Shown here in pieces: positions 1 to 9,944 of a stretch of DNA of 64,000 bases (position 1 is its first letter; every line of letters starts with the position of its first letter). The translations under genes and the position numbers were made by a program. Source of the DNA: Pseudomonas sp. Leaf48 (lineage in GTDB: Bacteria > Pseudomonadota > Gammaproteobacteria > Pseudomonadales > Pseudomonadaceae); contig NZ_LMLH01000028.1 in the NCBI RefSeq assembly GCF_001421885.1, forward strand, positions 401,143 through 465,142. The letters are read 5' to 3'. The notes under the pieces were generated by a model. The model was given only the letters and a program-made list of their open reading frames with translations, was not told the origin of the DNA and did no database searches.

Positions 1-1740
1 GAGGGCAACGATCTCTTCGTGGTGGTCGGACCGGCTGCGCAGGGGGCGCAGGGGGCGCAGGCAGGGCAGGTGGCCACTGTAACGCCGGCCCCGCCCCGGG
101 CCAGTCTGTCGGCAGGCAAGGCTATTGGTGGTGTTGATTTCCAGCGTGGCCCCCAAGGTGAGGGCAATGTGCTCATCGACCTGTCGGATCCGTCGATCGT
201 GCCGGAGGTCCAGGAGCGCGGGGGCAAGATCATCCTCGGCTTCGCCAGGACTGGATTGCCCGAGCGATTGCGCGTACGCCTGGACGTGAAAGACTTCGCT
301 ACACCGGTGCAGTTCGTCAGCGCCAGCGCGACCGGCGATCGGGCCACCATCAGTATTGAGCCTGGTGGACCGTTCGAGTACTCGACCTATCAGACCGATA
401 ACAAACTCACGGTTAGCGTCCGTCCGAAGACCGCCGACAACCTGCGCAAGCGTAATGCCGACCGCAATGCCTACAGCGGGGAAAAGCTCTCGCTGAACTT
501 CCAGGACATCGATGTGCGTTCAGTACTGCAACTGATCGCAGATTTCACCAACCTGAATCTGGTGGCCAGCGATACCGTCCAGGGCGGTATAACCTTGCGC
601 TTGCACAATGTGCCCTGGGATCAGGCGCTGGATCTGGTACTGAAAACCAAAGGTCTGGATAAACGCCAGGTCGGTAATGTCCTGCTGGTTGCACCAGCCG
701 ATGAAATCGCCGCCCGCGAGCGGCAAGAACTGGAATCGCAGAGGCAGATCGAAGATCTCGCGCCGCTGCGCCGCGAGTTGTTGCAAGTCAACTACGCCAA
801 GGCAGCCGATATCGCCAAGTTGTTCCAGTCGGTGACCAGCGCCGAAGTGAAAGCCGATGAGCGGGGTTCGATCACCGTTGATGAGCGGACCAACAATATC
901 ATTGCCTACCAGACCCAGGATCGGCTCGAGGAGTTGCGCCAGATCGTGGCACAACTGGATATTCCGGTGCGCCAGGTCATGATCGAGGCGCGGATCGTCG
1001 AGGCTAATGTCGACTACGACAAAAGCCTGGGCGTGCGCTGGGGTGGCTCGATCCGCAACAGGGGTAACTGGAACGCGTCGGGAATAAAAAATGGCGGCGA
1101 CGATGCCTCATCGATCCTCGGAACACCAGGCAGCACCAGCACCAATTCACCGTTCGTCGATATGGGGGTTGTAAACAATACATCGGGAATCGGCATTGCC
1201 TTCATCACCGACAATGTCTTGCTGGATCTGGAGTTGTCGGCCATGGAGAAGACCGGCAACGGGGAAATCGTCTCGCAGCCCAAGGTGGTCACGTCCGACA
1301 AGGAGACCGCCAAAATCCTCAAGGGCACCGAAATTCCCTATCAGGAAGCCAGTTCCAGTGGCGCTACCTCGGTGTCGTTCAAGGAGGCATCGCTGTCTCT
1401 GGAAGTGACCCCGCAGATCACTCCTGACAATCGGATCATCATGGAGGTCAAAGTCACCAAGGACGAACCGGACTACCTGAACAAGGTGCAGGATGTACCG
1501 CCGATCAAGAAAAACGAAGTGAACGCCAAGGTGCTGGTCACGGATGGCGAGACCATCGTAATTGGCGGCGTTTTCTCAAATACTCAAAGCAAGGTCGTAG
1601 ATAAGGTGCCATTTCTTGGCGATGTGCCGTATCTTGGCCGCCTTTTCCGGCGTGATGTGGTTTCGGAGAAAAAATCCGAGCTGTTGGTATTCCTCACTCC
1701 GCGTATCATGAATAATCAGGCGATTGCTGTGAGTCATTGA
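1..1740 (+). CDS. pilQ: Type IV pilus secretin PilQ (5' end outside the window)
   Basis: PilQ forms the outer-membrane secretin ring through which the type IV pilus is extruded. The reading frame is open from base 1, so the signal peptide and first AMIN domain lie upstream. What remains begins with the end of an AMIN-like region, then an STN/N0 domain (about residues 155-225, starting LSLNFQDIDVRSVLQ), a secretin N1 domain, and the C-terminal secretin barrel with the VPFLGDVPYLGRLF and ELLVFLTPRI motifs. The gene ends 4 bases before the aroK start, as in other pseudomonads where pilMNOPQ precedes aroKB. A shorter start at base 19 is only an internal Met. Confidence 0.95.
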   Translation, partial: EGNDLFVVVGPAAQGAQGAQAGQVATVTPAPPRASLSAGKAIGGVDFQRGPQGEGNVLIDLSDPSIVPEVQERGGKIILGFARTGLPERLRVRLDVKDFATPVQFVSASATGDRATISIEPGGPFEYSTYQTDNKLTVSVRPKTADNLRKRNADRNAYSGEKLSLNFQDIDVRSVLQLIADFTNLNLVASDTVQGGITLRLHNVPWDQALDLVLKTKGLDKRQVGNVLLVAPADEIAARERQELESQRQIEDLAPLRRELLQVNYAKAADIAKLFQSVTSAEVKADERGSITVDERTNNIIAYQTQDRLEELRQIVAQLDIPVRQVMIEARIVEANVDYDKSLGVRWGGSIRNRGNWNASGIKNGGDDASSILGTPGSTSTNSPFVDMGVVNNTSGIGIAFITDNVLLDLELSAMEKTGNGEIVSQPKVVTSDKETAKILKGTEIPYQEASSSGATSVSFKEASLSLEVTPQITPDNRIIMEVKVTKDEPDYLNKVQDVPPIKKNEVNAKVLVTDGETIVIGGVFSNTQSKVVDKVPFLGDVPYLGRLFRRDVVSEKKSELLVFLTPRIMNNQAIAVSH

Positions 1741-1744
1741 TTCT

Positions 1745-2263
1745 GTGCGAAATTTGATTCTTGTTGGACCGATGGGCGCTGGCAAAAGCACCATCGGCCG
1801 GTTGCTGGCCAAAGAGCTGCGCCTGCCGTTCAAAGATTCCGATAAGGAAATTGAATTGCGCACGGGCGCCAATATCCCATGGATCTTCGATAAAGAAGGC
1901 GAACCGGGCTTTCGGGACCGCGAGCAGGCAATGATTGCCGAGCTGTGCGACTACGATGGCGTGGTGCTGGCGACGGGCGGTGGCGCGGTGATGCGCGAAG
2001 CCAATCGCCGGGCGCTGCATGCCGGTGGGCGAGTGGTTTATCTGCACGCGTCTGTTGAGCAGCAGGTCGGTCGCACCTCTCGCGATCGCAACCGGCCCCT
2101 GTTACGTACCGCCGACCCGGCCAAGACCCTTCGGGATCTGTTGGCGATCCGCGATCCGCTCTATCGGGAAATTGCCGACCTGGTGGTCGAAACCGATGAG
2201 CGACCGCCGCGAATGGTCGTGCTCGACATCCTTGAACGCTTGCAGCATCTGCCGCCCCGTTAA
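1745..2263 (+). CDS. aroK: Shikimate kinase
   Basis: This enzyme phosphorylates the 3-OH of shikimate with ATP, the fifth step of the common aromatic pathway, in the cytosol. The 172-residue product has the usual family length. It shows a Walker A motif near the N terminus (GPMGAGKST, residues 8-16), the shikimate-binding DxD region (KDSDKEIE), the GGGAV glycine-rich shikimate loop and the RNRPLL lid segment. The start is GTG, placing the P-loop at its normal position. The gene lies 4 bases after pilQ and upstream of aroB, and is probably cotranscribed with both. Confidence 0.96.
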   Translation: MRNLILVGPMGAGKSTIGRLLAKELRLPFKDSDKEIELRTGANIPWIFDKEGEPGFRDREQAMIAELCDYDGVVLATGGGAVMREANRRALHAGGRVVYLHASVEQQVGRTSRDRNRPLLRTADPAKTLRDLLAIRDPLYREIADLVVETDERPPRMVVLDILERLQHLPPR

Positions 2264-2413
2264 AGCGCCGGACGAAATGCGCTATCCTCGGCGTCCTGCC
2301 ATGGTCGCTCAAGACTGTGGCGCAAGGCTCCGGAACGGCGTCAGACCAGCAGAGGCCGTGGATATTCGTTAACTCAAGGCAGGACGCCTGATTCATCTTC
2401 ACTGTGGGGACAC

Positions 2414-3514
2414 ATGCAGACACTCAAGGTCGATCTAGGCGAGCGCAGCTACCCGATTCATATTGGCGAAGGTTTGTTGGATCAGCCTGAGCTGCTGGCC
2501 CCGCACATTCGCGGTCGGCAAGTAGCCATCATCTCCAACGAGACTGTCGCGCCGCTCTATCTCGAGCGTCTGACTCGCAGCCTGGCGCAGTTCTCGGTGA
2601 TTTCCGTGGTGTTGCCCGACGGCGAGGCCTTCAAGACCTGGGAAACCCTGCAACTGATTTTCGACGGTCTGTTGACCGCCCGGCATGACCGCCGCACCAC
2701 GGTGATCGCCCTGGGTGGCGGTGTGATCGGCGATATGGCCGGTTTTGCGGCCGCCTGCTATCAGCGCGGTGTCGATTTCATCCAGGTGCCGACCACCCTG
2801 CTGTCGCAGGTCGACTCTTCGGTGGGCGGCAAGACCGGGATCAACCATCCGCTGGGCAAGAACATGGTCGGCGCCTTCTATCAGCCGAACGTGGTGCTGA
2901 TCGATACCGCCAGCCTCAATACCCTTCCGGCCCGCGAACTGTCCGCCGGGCTAGCCGAAGTCATCAAGTATGGGCTGATCTGTGATGAGCCGTTCCTGAC
3001 CTGGCTTGAAGAAAACGTCGATCGGCTGCGCAATCTGGATCAACAGGCGCTGACCTACGCCATCGAGCGTTCCTGTGCGGCCAAGGCTGCCGTGGTCGGC
3101 GCCGACGAGAAAGAGACCGGTGTTCGTGCCACGTTGAACCTGGGGCATACCTTCGGCCACGCGATTGAAACCCACATGGGGTATGGTGTGTGGCTCCATG
3201 GGGAAGCGGTGGCTACCGGCACTGTAATGGCGCTGGAAATGTCCGCGCGCCTCGGCTGGATCTCCGAACAGGAGCGCGATCGCGGTATTCGCCTGTTCCA
3301 GCGAGCCGGCCTGCCGGTCGTTCCGCCAGAAGAGATGACTGAAGCCGATTTTCTCGAGCACATGGCAATAGATAAAAAAGTGATCGACGGTCGTTTGCGC
3401 CTGGTGCTGCTGCGCCACATGGGCGAAGCGGTGGTGACCGACGATTATCCGAAAGAGGTTCTACAGGCCACGCTGGGGGCGGATTACCGCGCTCTGGCTC
3501 AGCTGAAAGGTTAA
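2414..3514 (+). CDS. aroB: 3-dehydroquinate synthase
   Basis: This enzyme converts DAHP to 3-dehydroquinate, using NAD+ and a divalent metal, in the second step of the shikimate pathway. The 366-residue protein is full length. It carries the conserved GGGVIGDMAGF nucleotide-binding stretch, the PTTLLSQVDSSVGGKTGIN block and the metal-binding NLGHTFGHAIE motif. A GGGGA ribosome site precedes the ATG by a few bases. The 150-base gap after aroK is longer than elsewhere in the operon but holds no convincing terminator. damX follows after 10 bases. Confidence 0.96.
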   Translation: MQTLKVDLGERSYPIHIGEGLLDQPELLAPHIRGRQVAIISNETVAPLYLERLTRSLAQFSVISVVLPDGEAFKTWETLQLIFDGLLTARHDRRTTVIALGGGVIGDMAGFAAACYQRGVDFIQVPTTLLSQVDSSVGGKTGINHPLGKNMVGAFYQPNVVLIDTASLNTLPARELSAGLAEVIKYGLICDEPFLTWLEENVDRLRNLDQQALTYAIERSCAAKAAVVGADEKETGVRATLNLGHTFGHAIETHMGYGVWLHGEAVATGTVMALEMSARLGWISEQERDRGIRLFQRAGLPVVPPEEMTEADFLEHMAIDKKVIDGRLRLVLLRHMGEAVVTDDYPKEVLQATLGADYRALAQLKG

Positions 3515-3524
3515 TAAGAACACA

Positions 3525-5117
3525 ATGACTAGTTTGCATGCCGACGAGGCTTTCCTCGGCCATTACCAGTTGAGTCATGACCCTTTTGCTCCACGGGTGC
3601 CTGGCTTCAAATTTTTCCCGGCCCAGCGCAAACCGGTGTTGGGGCAGTTACATCACCTGGCGCGCTATAGCCAGCTGCTGCTGGTGGTCACCGGCCCCCA
3701 AGGTAGCGGCAAGACCTTGTTGCGTCAGGCCCTGGTGGCCAGCACCAACAAACAGTCGGTGCAAAGCGTGGTGGTATCCGCCCGGGGTGCCGGCGATGCG
3801 GCGGGTGTACTGCGTCAGGTGGCCCAGGCGCTGGACGTCGCTCAGACCGATGTGGGCGCGATTCTGGCCCAAGTGGTGCAACTCGCCCTCACCGGGCAGG
3901 AAGTCTATCTGCTGGTGGACGATGCTGAGCAACTCGACGAGTCCGCGCTTGAGGCGTTGATGGCCCTGGCTGCCGGTGCACCGGAAGGTCGCCCGCACGT
4001 ATTCCTGTTCGGTGAATCATCGCTGATCGCTCAGCTTGATGCTTTGCACCTTGAGGAAGAGCGCTTCCACGTCATCGAATTGCAACCTTACAGCGAAGAA
4101 GAAACACGCGAATACCTGGACCAGCGGCTTGAAGGCGCCGGCCGGGGTATCGAACTTTTTACCGCGGATCAGATCTCTGATATTCACGAAAGCTCCGAAG
4201 GCTGGCCTGGCAACATCAATCAGGTCGCCCGTGATGCAATGATCGAAGCCATGATTGCCAGCCGCTCAGCGGTCAAGCGTCCAAGAATGGGGTTCAATAT
4301 GCCGAAGAAACACGTATTGGCGATTTCCGCCGTCGTCGTGGTCGCGGTAGCTGCCGCCTGGTTGATTCCAGGTCGCAACAAGGCACCGACCACGGGGGCT
4401 CCGGCCAATGAGCAAGCGCAACTGCCATTGGGGGAGGGGCAATCGCAGGCCAATGGTGGTGCTCCCGCCGTTGAATTCGCCGGCAACACCCAGCCAATGC
4501 CATTGCCATTGGTCGGCAACTCGCAACCGGTCATGCGCGGTCCATTGGCCGAAGCGGCCGGTGGCATCACCGAGGGCGACGACGGCGTGCCGCTCGAAGG
4601 CTCCAGCGAAACACCGCCGACTGTAACCACCACTGCGCCGCCTTCGGGCGTGCCGGCTGGCCCGGCGCCAACACCTGCTGCCAAACCGACGCCAGCACCT
4701 GCTCAGGTAGCTACCGCCAAACCGGCGCCGGTTCCTGCCGCCAAGCCAGCTCCAGCCCCGGCCAAGCCAGCCGTCGCCGCAGCAGCTGCCAAGCCTGCCG
4801 AGAAACCGGCTCCTGCGGCCAAGGCTGCGGGTGGCACCTGGTACGCCGGTCAGGCTCCGGGCAATTACGTGGTGCAGATCCTCGGTACCAGCTCCGAATC
4901 GGCCGCCCAGAGCTTCGTCAAGGAGCAGGGCGGCGAGTACCGTTATTTCAAGAAAGTCCTCAATGGCAAGCCGCTCTACGTGATCACCTATGGCAGTTTT
5001 GCCAATCGTGATGCGGCCGTTTCCGCCATCAAGGCCTTGCCAGCGAAGGTTCAGGCTGGTAAACCTTGGCCTCGCACTGTCGCCAGCGTCCAACAGGAAC
5101 TGGCAACAACTCGCTGA
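3525..5117 (+). CDS. damX: DamX-like cell division protein: AAA ATPase domain plus SPOR domain
   Basis: A septal-ring-associated membrane protein that probably binds denuded peptidoglycan through its C terminus. The N-terminal 250 residues form an ExeA-type AAA domain with Walker A GPQGSGKT (57-64) and a VYLLVDDAEQ Walker B. One membrane segment follows (about 263-282), then a long Pro/Ala-rich linker (about 285-440) and a SPOR domain (about 447-525, beginning YVVQILG). The repeated Pro-Ala-Lys linker has strong base bias. In E. coli, damX also lies in the aroK-aroB-damX order. The exact role of the ATPase part is not established by the sequence. Confidence 0.9.
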   Translation: MTSLHADEAFLGHYQLSHDPFAPRVPGFKFFPAQRKPVLGQLHHLARYSQLLLVVTGPQGSGKTLLRQALVASTNKQSVQSVVVSARGAGDAAGVLRQVAQALDVAQTDVGAILAQVVQLALTGQEVYLLVDDAEQLDESALEALMALAAGAPEGRPHVFLFGESSLIAQLDALHLEEERFHVIELQPYSEEETREYLDQRLEGAGRGIELFTADQISDIHESSEGWPGNINQVARDAMIEAMIASRSAVKRPRMGFNMPKKHVLAISAVVVVAVAAAWLIPGRNKAPTTGAPANEQAQLPLGEGQSQANGGAPAVEFAGNTQPMPLPLVGNSQPVMRGPLAEAAGGITEGDDGVPLEGSSETPPTVTTTAPPSGVPAGPAPTPAAKPTPAPAQVATAKPAPVPAAKPAPAPAKPAVAAAAAKPAEKPAPAAKAAGGTWYAGQAPGNYVVQILGTSSESAAQSFVKEQGGEYRYFKKVLNGKPLYVITYGSFANRDAAVSAIKALPAKVQAGKPWPRTVASVQQELATTR

Positions 5118-5123
5118 AGATTC

Positions 5124-5144
5124 GGCGGCCTTACCCAGGCCGCC
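5124..5144 (+). terminator. Hairpin after damX, possible weak terminator
   Basis: A perfect 7-bp stem (GGCGGCC / GGCCGCC) with a 7-base loop begins 7 bases after the damX stop. It is not followed by a T-run, so it may be only a weak terminator or a transcript-end stabiliser. It separates the aro-damX operon from the gltBD promoter region. Confidence 0.4.
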
Positions 5145-5294
5145 TCTCCAAGCACCTCAAAATTTCTACAAGTGCGCGCAACCATTCAGGCTGCGTGCCT
5201 TGTGGTGTCTGCGTCACAGTAGTCTTTGAGTCGTAGCGGTCAAAATTAAAAAAGTTTTGACTAGCACAGCGGATCGCTTTAAACCTTTCACAAA

Positions 5295-5357
5295 TGCGAC
5301 ATGAATTTGCGACATTTCGTCGCCAAATTTGTGAGGCCAAGTGTCGGTGTGTACAAT
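5295..5357 (+). promoter_or_regulatory. gltBD promoter with upstream direct repeat
   Basis: A sigma-70-like promoter is visible: -35 TTGTGA at 5329-5334, a 17-base spacer, and -10 TACAAT at 5352-5357. It lies about 110 bases before the gltB ATG. Just upstream the octamer TGCGACAT occurs twice in direct orientation (5295-5302 and 5308-5315), overlapping the area where an activator would bind. No regulator can be named from sequence alone. The leader between promoter and gltB is AT-rich and holds no gene. Confidence 0.6.
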
Positions 5358-5466
5358 GACCTCCCTTTTGCCCCCGCAAAGCTGGCGTACGTTCGGCGCG
5401 GATGGTAAGTGGTTGAATTGAAAAGAAATTTGCCTCGAAAAGAGGCAGCCTGGTGAGAAAGTGTCT

Positions 5467-8400
5467 ATGAAAGCAGGTCTGTACCAACCAGATGAATTCA
5501 AGGATAACTGCGGTTTCGGCCTGATAGCCCATATGCAGGGCGAGCCCAGTCATACCCTTTTGCAAACGGCCATCGAGGCCCTGACCTGCATGACCCACCG
5601 CGGTGGGATTAATGCCGACGGCAAGACCGGTGACGGTTGCGGTCTGCTGATTCAAAAGCCGGACGTGTTCCTGCGAGCGATCGCCCAGGAAACCTTCGGC
5701 GTCGAACTGCCCAAGCAATATGCCGTGGGCATGGTCTTCTTCAACCAGGACCCGGTCAAAGCCGAAGCCGCTCGCGAGAACATGAACCGCGAGATCCTGG
5801 CCGCCGGCCTGCAGCTCGTCGGTTGGCGCAAAGTGCCGATCGACACCAGCGTCCTCGGCCGCCTGGCCCTTGAGCGCCTGCCGCAGATCGAACAGGTGTT
5901 CATCGGCGGTGAAGGCCTGAGCGATCAGGACATGGCCGTCAAGCTGTTCACCTCCCGTCGTCGCTCCTCGGTCGCCAACGCCGCCGATAGCGACCACTAC
6001 GTCTGCAGCTTTTCGCACAAGACCATCATTTACAAAGGCCTGATGATGCCGGCGGATTTGACCGCCTTCTATCCAGACCTGAGCGATGAGCGCCTGCAAA
6101 CCTCGATTTGCGTGTTCCACCAGCGCTTCTCCACCAACACCCTGCCGAAATGGCCGCTGGCTCAACCGTTCCGCTTCCTTGCGCACAACGGCGAGATCAA
6201 CACCATCACCGGTAACCGCAACTGGGCCGTGGCCCGTCGCACCAAGTTCACCAACGATTTGATGGACCTGGAAGAGCTCGGCCCGCTGGTCAACCGCGTA
6301 GGTTCCGACTCTTCGAGCATGGACAACATGCTCGAGCTGATGGTCACCGGCGGCATCGACCTGTTCCGTGGCGTGCGGATGATCATTCCGCCTGCGTGGC
6401 AGAACGTCGAAACCATGGACCCGGATCTGCGTGCGTTCTACGAGTACAACTCGATGCACATGGAACCGTGGGACGGTCCGGCCGGCGTGGTAATGACCGA
6501 CGGTCGCTACGCGGTGTGCCTGCTCGACCGTAACGGCCTGCGTCCGGCGCGTTGGGTCACCACCAAGAACGGCTTCATTACCCTGGCCTCGGAAATCGGT
6601 GTCTGGAACTACCAGCCTGAAGACGTGATTGCCAAGGGGCGTGTCGGCCCGGGCCAGATCTTTGCCGTGGACACAGAAACCGGCCAGATCCTCGACACCG
6701 ATGCGATCGACAACCGCTTGAAGTCCCGTCATCCGTACAAGCAATGGCTGCGCAAGAATGCCCTGCGCATCCAGGCAACCATGGAAGACAACGACCACGG
6801 TTCGGCGTTCTACGACGTCGATCAGCTCAAGCAATACATGAAGATGTACCAGGTCACGTTCGAAGAGCGCGACCAGGTGCTGCGTCCACTCGGCGAGCAG
6901 GGCTACGAAGCCGTGGGCTCGATGGGCGACGATACGCCGATGGCCGTGCTGTCCCAGCGCGTGCGCACGCCGTACGACTATTTCCGCCAGCAGTTCGCGC
7001 AGGTCACCAACCCGCCGATCGACCCGCTGCGTGAAGCCATCGTCATGTCGCTGGAGATCTGCCTCGGTGCCGAGCGCAACATCTTCCAGGAGTCGCCGGA
7101 ACACGCTTCGCGCGTGATCCTCAGCTCGCCGGTCATTTCCCCGGCCAAGTGGCGCTCGCTGATGAATCTCGATCGTCCGGGCTTCGAGCGCGCGATCATC
7201 GATCTGAACTACGACGAAAGCGTCGGCCTCGAAGCGGCAATCCGCAACGTTGCTGATCAGGCTGAAGAAGCCGTGCGCGCCGGTCGTACCCAGGTTGTGC
7301 TGAGTGACCGTCACATTGCTCCGGGCAAGTTGCCGATCCACGCATCCCTGGCCACCGGTGCTGTGCACCACCGCCTGACCGAAAAAGGCCTGCGTTGCGA
7401 CTCCAACATCCTGGTGGAAACCGCGACCGCTCGCGATCCGCATCACTTCGCCGTGTTGATCGGTTTCGGCGCCTCTGCCGTTTATCCGTTCCTGGCCTAC
7501 GAAGTGCTGGGCGATCTGATCCGTACCGGTGAAGTGCTGGGCGACCTCTACGAGGTGTTCAAGAACTACCGTAAAGGCATCACCAAAGGCTTGCTCAAGA
7601 TCCTTTCGAAGATGGGCATCTCGACCATTACTTCGTACCGCGGTGCGCAGTTGTTCGAAGCCATCGGCCTGTCCGAGGAAGTCTGCAACCTGAGCTTCCG
7701 TGGCGTGCCAAGCCGCATCAAGGGTGCGCGTTTCGTCGACATCGAAGCCGAGCAGAAAGCCCTCGCTACCGAAGCCTGGAGCCCGCGCAAGCCGATCCAG
7801 CAAGGCGGCCTGCTGAAGTTCGTCCACGGTGGCGAATATCACGCGTACAACCCGGACGTGGTCAACACTCTGCAAGCCGCTGTGCAGCAGGGCGACTACA
7901 GCAAGTTCAAGGAATACACGTCGCTGGTGGATAACCGCCCGGTGTCGATGATCCGCGACCTGCTGAAAGTCAAAACCCTCGACACTCCATTGGACATCAG
8001 CGAGATCGAACCGCTGGAATCGGTGCTCAAGCGCTTCGACTCCGCCGGTATCTCCCTGGGCGCCTTGTCGCCGGAAGCTCACGAAGCCCTGGCCGAAGCC
8101 ATGAACCGCCTCGGTGCGCGTTCCAACTCCGGCGAAGGCGGCGAAGACCCGGCGCGCTACGGCACCATCAAGAGCTCGAAAATCAAGCAAGTGGCGACTG
8201 GCCGTTTCGGTGTTACTCCGGAATACCTGGTCAACGCTGAAGTGCTGCAGATCAAGGTTGCCCAGGGCGCCAAGCCGGGCGAGGGTGGTCAACTGCCGGG
8301 CGGCAAGGTCAACGGTCTGATCGCCAAGCTGCGTTACGCAGTGCCGGGCGTGACCCTGATTTCGCCTCCGCCGCACCACGACATCTACTCGATCGAAGAC

Positions 8401-9912
8401 TTGTCTCAGCTGATTTTCGACCTCAAACAAGTCAACCCGAAGGCGCTGGTCTCGGTGAAGCTGGTAGCAGAAGCTGGCGTCGGCACCATCGCCGCCGGTG
8501 TGGCCAAGGCCTATGCGGACCTGATCACCATCTCCGGCTACGACGGCGGCACCGGCGCATCGCCGCTGACCTCGATCAAATACGCGGGCGCGCCGTGGGA
8601 ACTCGGCCTGGCCGAAACCCACCAGACCCTGCGCGGCAACGACCTGCGCGGCAAAGTCCGGGTACAGACCGACGGCGGCTTGAAAACCGGCCTCGACGTG
8701 ATCAAGGCAGCCATCCTCGGCGCTGAAAGCTTCGGCTTCGGCACCGCGCCAATGATCGCCCTGGGCTGCAAATACCTGCGCATCTGCCACCTGAACAACT
8801 GTGCCACCGGCGTCGCGACTCAGAACGAGAAGCTGCGCAAGGATCACTACATCGGCACCGTCGACATGGTGGTGAACTTCTTCACCTACGTCGCCGAAGA
8901 AACCCGTGAGTGGCTGGCCAAGCTGGGCGTTCGTTCCCTCGAAGAGCTGATCGGCCGTACCGATCTGCTGGAAGTCCTCGAAGGCCAGACCGCCAAGCAA
9001 CATCACCTGGACCTGACCCCGTTGCTGGGCAGCGATCACGTGCCGGCGGACAAGCCACAGTTCTGCGGCGTGGAACGCAACCCGCCGTTCGACAAAGGCC
9101 TGCTGGCCGAGAAAATGGTCGACATGGCCACCTCGGCAATCAACGACAAGAGCGGCGCCGAATTCGCCCTGGATATCTGCAACTGCGACCGTTCCATCGG
9201 CGCGCGGATCTCCGGTGATATCGCCCGCAAGCACGGCAACCAAGGGATGGCCAGCGCGCCAATCACCTTCCGCTTCAAGGGCACTGCCGGGCAGAGCTTC
9301 GGTGTGTGGAATGCCGGCGGCCTGAACATGTACCTGGAAGGCGACGCCAACGACTACGTCGGCAAGGGCATGACTGGCGGCAAGCTGGTCATCGTTCCGC
9401 CGAAAGGCAGCATCTACAAGACCCAGGACAGTGCCATCATCGGCAACACCTGCCTGTACGGCGCTACCGGTGGCAAGCTGTTCGCCGCCGGTACCGCAGG
9501 CGAGCGTTTCGCCGTGCGTAACTCCGGTGCCCATACCGTCGTGGAAGGCACTGGCGATCACTGCTGCGAGTACATGACCGGTGGTTTCGTCTGCGTCCTG
9601 GGCAAGACCGGTTACAACTTCGGCTCAGGCATGACCGGCGGTTTCGCCTACGTGCTCGACCAGGACAACACCTTCGTTGACCGGGTAAACCACGAACTGG
9701 TGGAAATCCAGCGGATCAGCGGCGAGGCTATGGAAGCCTATCGCAGCCACCTGCAAAACGTGCTGAACGAGTACGTCACGGAAACCGACAGCGAGTGGGG
9801 TCGTGAACTCGCCGAAAACCTCGATGACTACTTGCGCCGTTTCTGGCTGGTCAAGCCTAAGGCTGCCAACCTGAAATCGTTGCTTTCCAGCACCCGTGCC
9901 AACCCGCAGTGA
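5467..9912 (+). CDS. gltB: Glutamate synthase [NADPH] large subunit
   Basis: The large subunit of GOGAT hydrolyses glutamine and transfers the ammonia to 2-oxoglutarate, giving glutamate; with glutamine synthetase it is the main ammonium assimilation route. The product is 1481 residues from the ATG; a GTG two codons upstream is also possible. The N-terminal amidotransferase nucleophile is Cys15 within DNCGFG, after a short propeptide. The FMN/synthase domain follows, with the [3Fe-4S] cysteines at 1101, 1107 and 1112. The C-terminal GXGXG beta-helix contains repeated GATGG/GMTGG motifs. gltD follows after 32 bases. Confidence 0.97.
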   Translation: MKAGLYQPDEFKDNCGFGLIAHMQGEPSHTLLQTAIEALTCMTHRGGINADGKTGDGCGLLIQKPDVFLRAIAQETFGVELPKQYAVGMVFFNQDPVKAEAARENMNREILAAGLQLVGWRKVPIDTSVLGRLALERLPQIEQVFIGGEGLSDQDMAVKLFTSRRRSSVANAADSDHYVCSFSHKTIIYKGLMMPADLTAFYPDLSDERLQTSICVFHQRFSTNTLPKWPLAQPFRFLAHNGEINTITGNRNWAVARRTKFTNDLMDLEELGPLVNRVGSDSSSMDNMLELMVTGGIDLFRGVRMIIPPAWQNVETMDPDLRAFYEYNSMHMEPWDGPAGVVMTDGRYAVCLLDRNGLRPARWVTTKNGFITLASEIGVWNYQPEDVIAKGRVGPGQIFAVDTETGQILDTDAIDNRLKSRHPYKQWLRKNALRIQATMEDNDHGSAFYDVDQLKQYMKMYQVTFEERDQVLRPLGEQGYEAVGSMGDDTPMAVLSQRVRTPYDYFRQQFAQVTNPPIDPLREAIVMSLEICLGAERNIFQESPEHASRVILSSPVISPAKWRSLMNLDRPGFERAIIDLNYDESVGLEAAIRNVADQAEEAVRAGRTQVVLSDRHIAPGKLPIHASLATGAVHHRLTEKGLRCDSNILVETATARDPHHFAVLIGFGASAVYPFLAYEVLGDLIRTGEVLGDLYEVFKNYRKGITKGLLKILSKMGISTITSYRGAQLFEAIGLSEEVCNLSFRGVPSRIKGARFVDIEAEQKALATEAWSPRKPIQQGGLLKFVHGGEYHAYNPDVVNTLQAAVQQGDYSKFKEYTSLVDNRPVSMIRDLLKVKTLDTPLDISEIEPLESVLKRFDSAGISLGALSPEAHEALAEAMNRLGARSNSGEGGEDPARYGTIKSSKIKQVATGRFGVTPEYLVNAEVLQIKVAQGAKPGEGGQLPGGKVNGLIAKLRYAVPGVTLISPPPHHDIYSIEDLSQLIFDLKQVNPKALVSVKLVAEAGVGTIAAGVAKAYADLITISGYDGGTGASPLTSIKYAGAPWELGLAETHQTLRGNDLRGKVRVQTDGGLKTGLDVIKAAILGAESFGFGTAPMIALGCKYLRICHLNNCATGVATQNEKLRKDHYIGTVDMVVNFFTYVAEETREWLAKLGVRSLEELIGRTDLLEVLEGQTAKQHHLDLTPLLGSDHVPADKPQFCGVERNPPFDKGLLAEKMVDMATSAINDKSGAEFALDICNCDRSIGARISGDIARKHGNQGMASAPITFRFKGTAGQSFGVWNAGGLNMYLEGDANDYVGKGMTGGKLVIVPPKGSIYKTQDSAIIGNTCLYGATGGKLFAAGTAGERFAVRNSGAHTVVEGTGDHCCEYMTGGFVCVLGKTGYNFGSGMTGGFAYVLDQDNTFVDRVNHELVEIQRISGEAMEAYRSHLQNVLNEYVTETDSEWGRELAENLDDYLRRFWLVKPKAANLKSLLSSTRANPQ

Positions 9913-9944
9913 TATGCGCCTGAAGAGTTTGATGAGGTTTTAAA

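Noticed and set aside
4266..5093. Antisense open frame opposite the DamX linker
   Set aside because: Its Gly/Arg/Ser-rich, low-complexity product only mirrors the Pro/Ala/Lys repeat of the damX linker.
5131..9561. A 1476-codon open frame antisense to gltB
   Set aside because: It covers nearly all of gltB on the opposite strand with no ribosome site or family match. Long antisense frames are expected opposite GC-rich, strongly codon-biased genes; gltD and hemE show the same effect (9828-11393 and 11433-12680).
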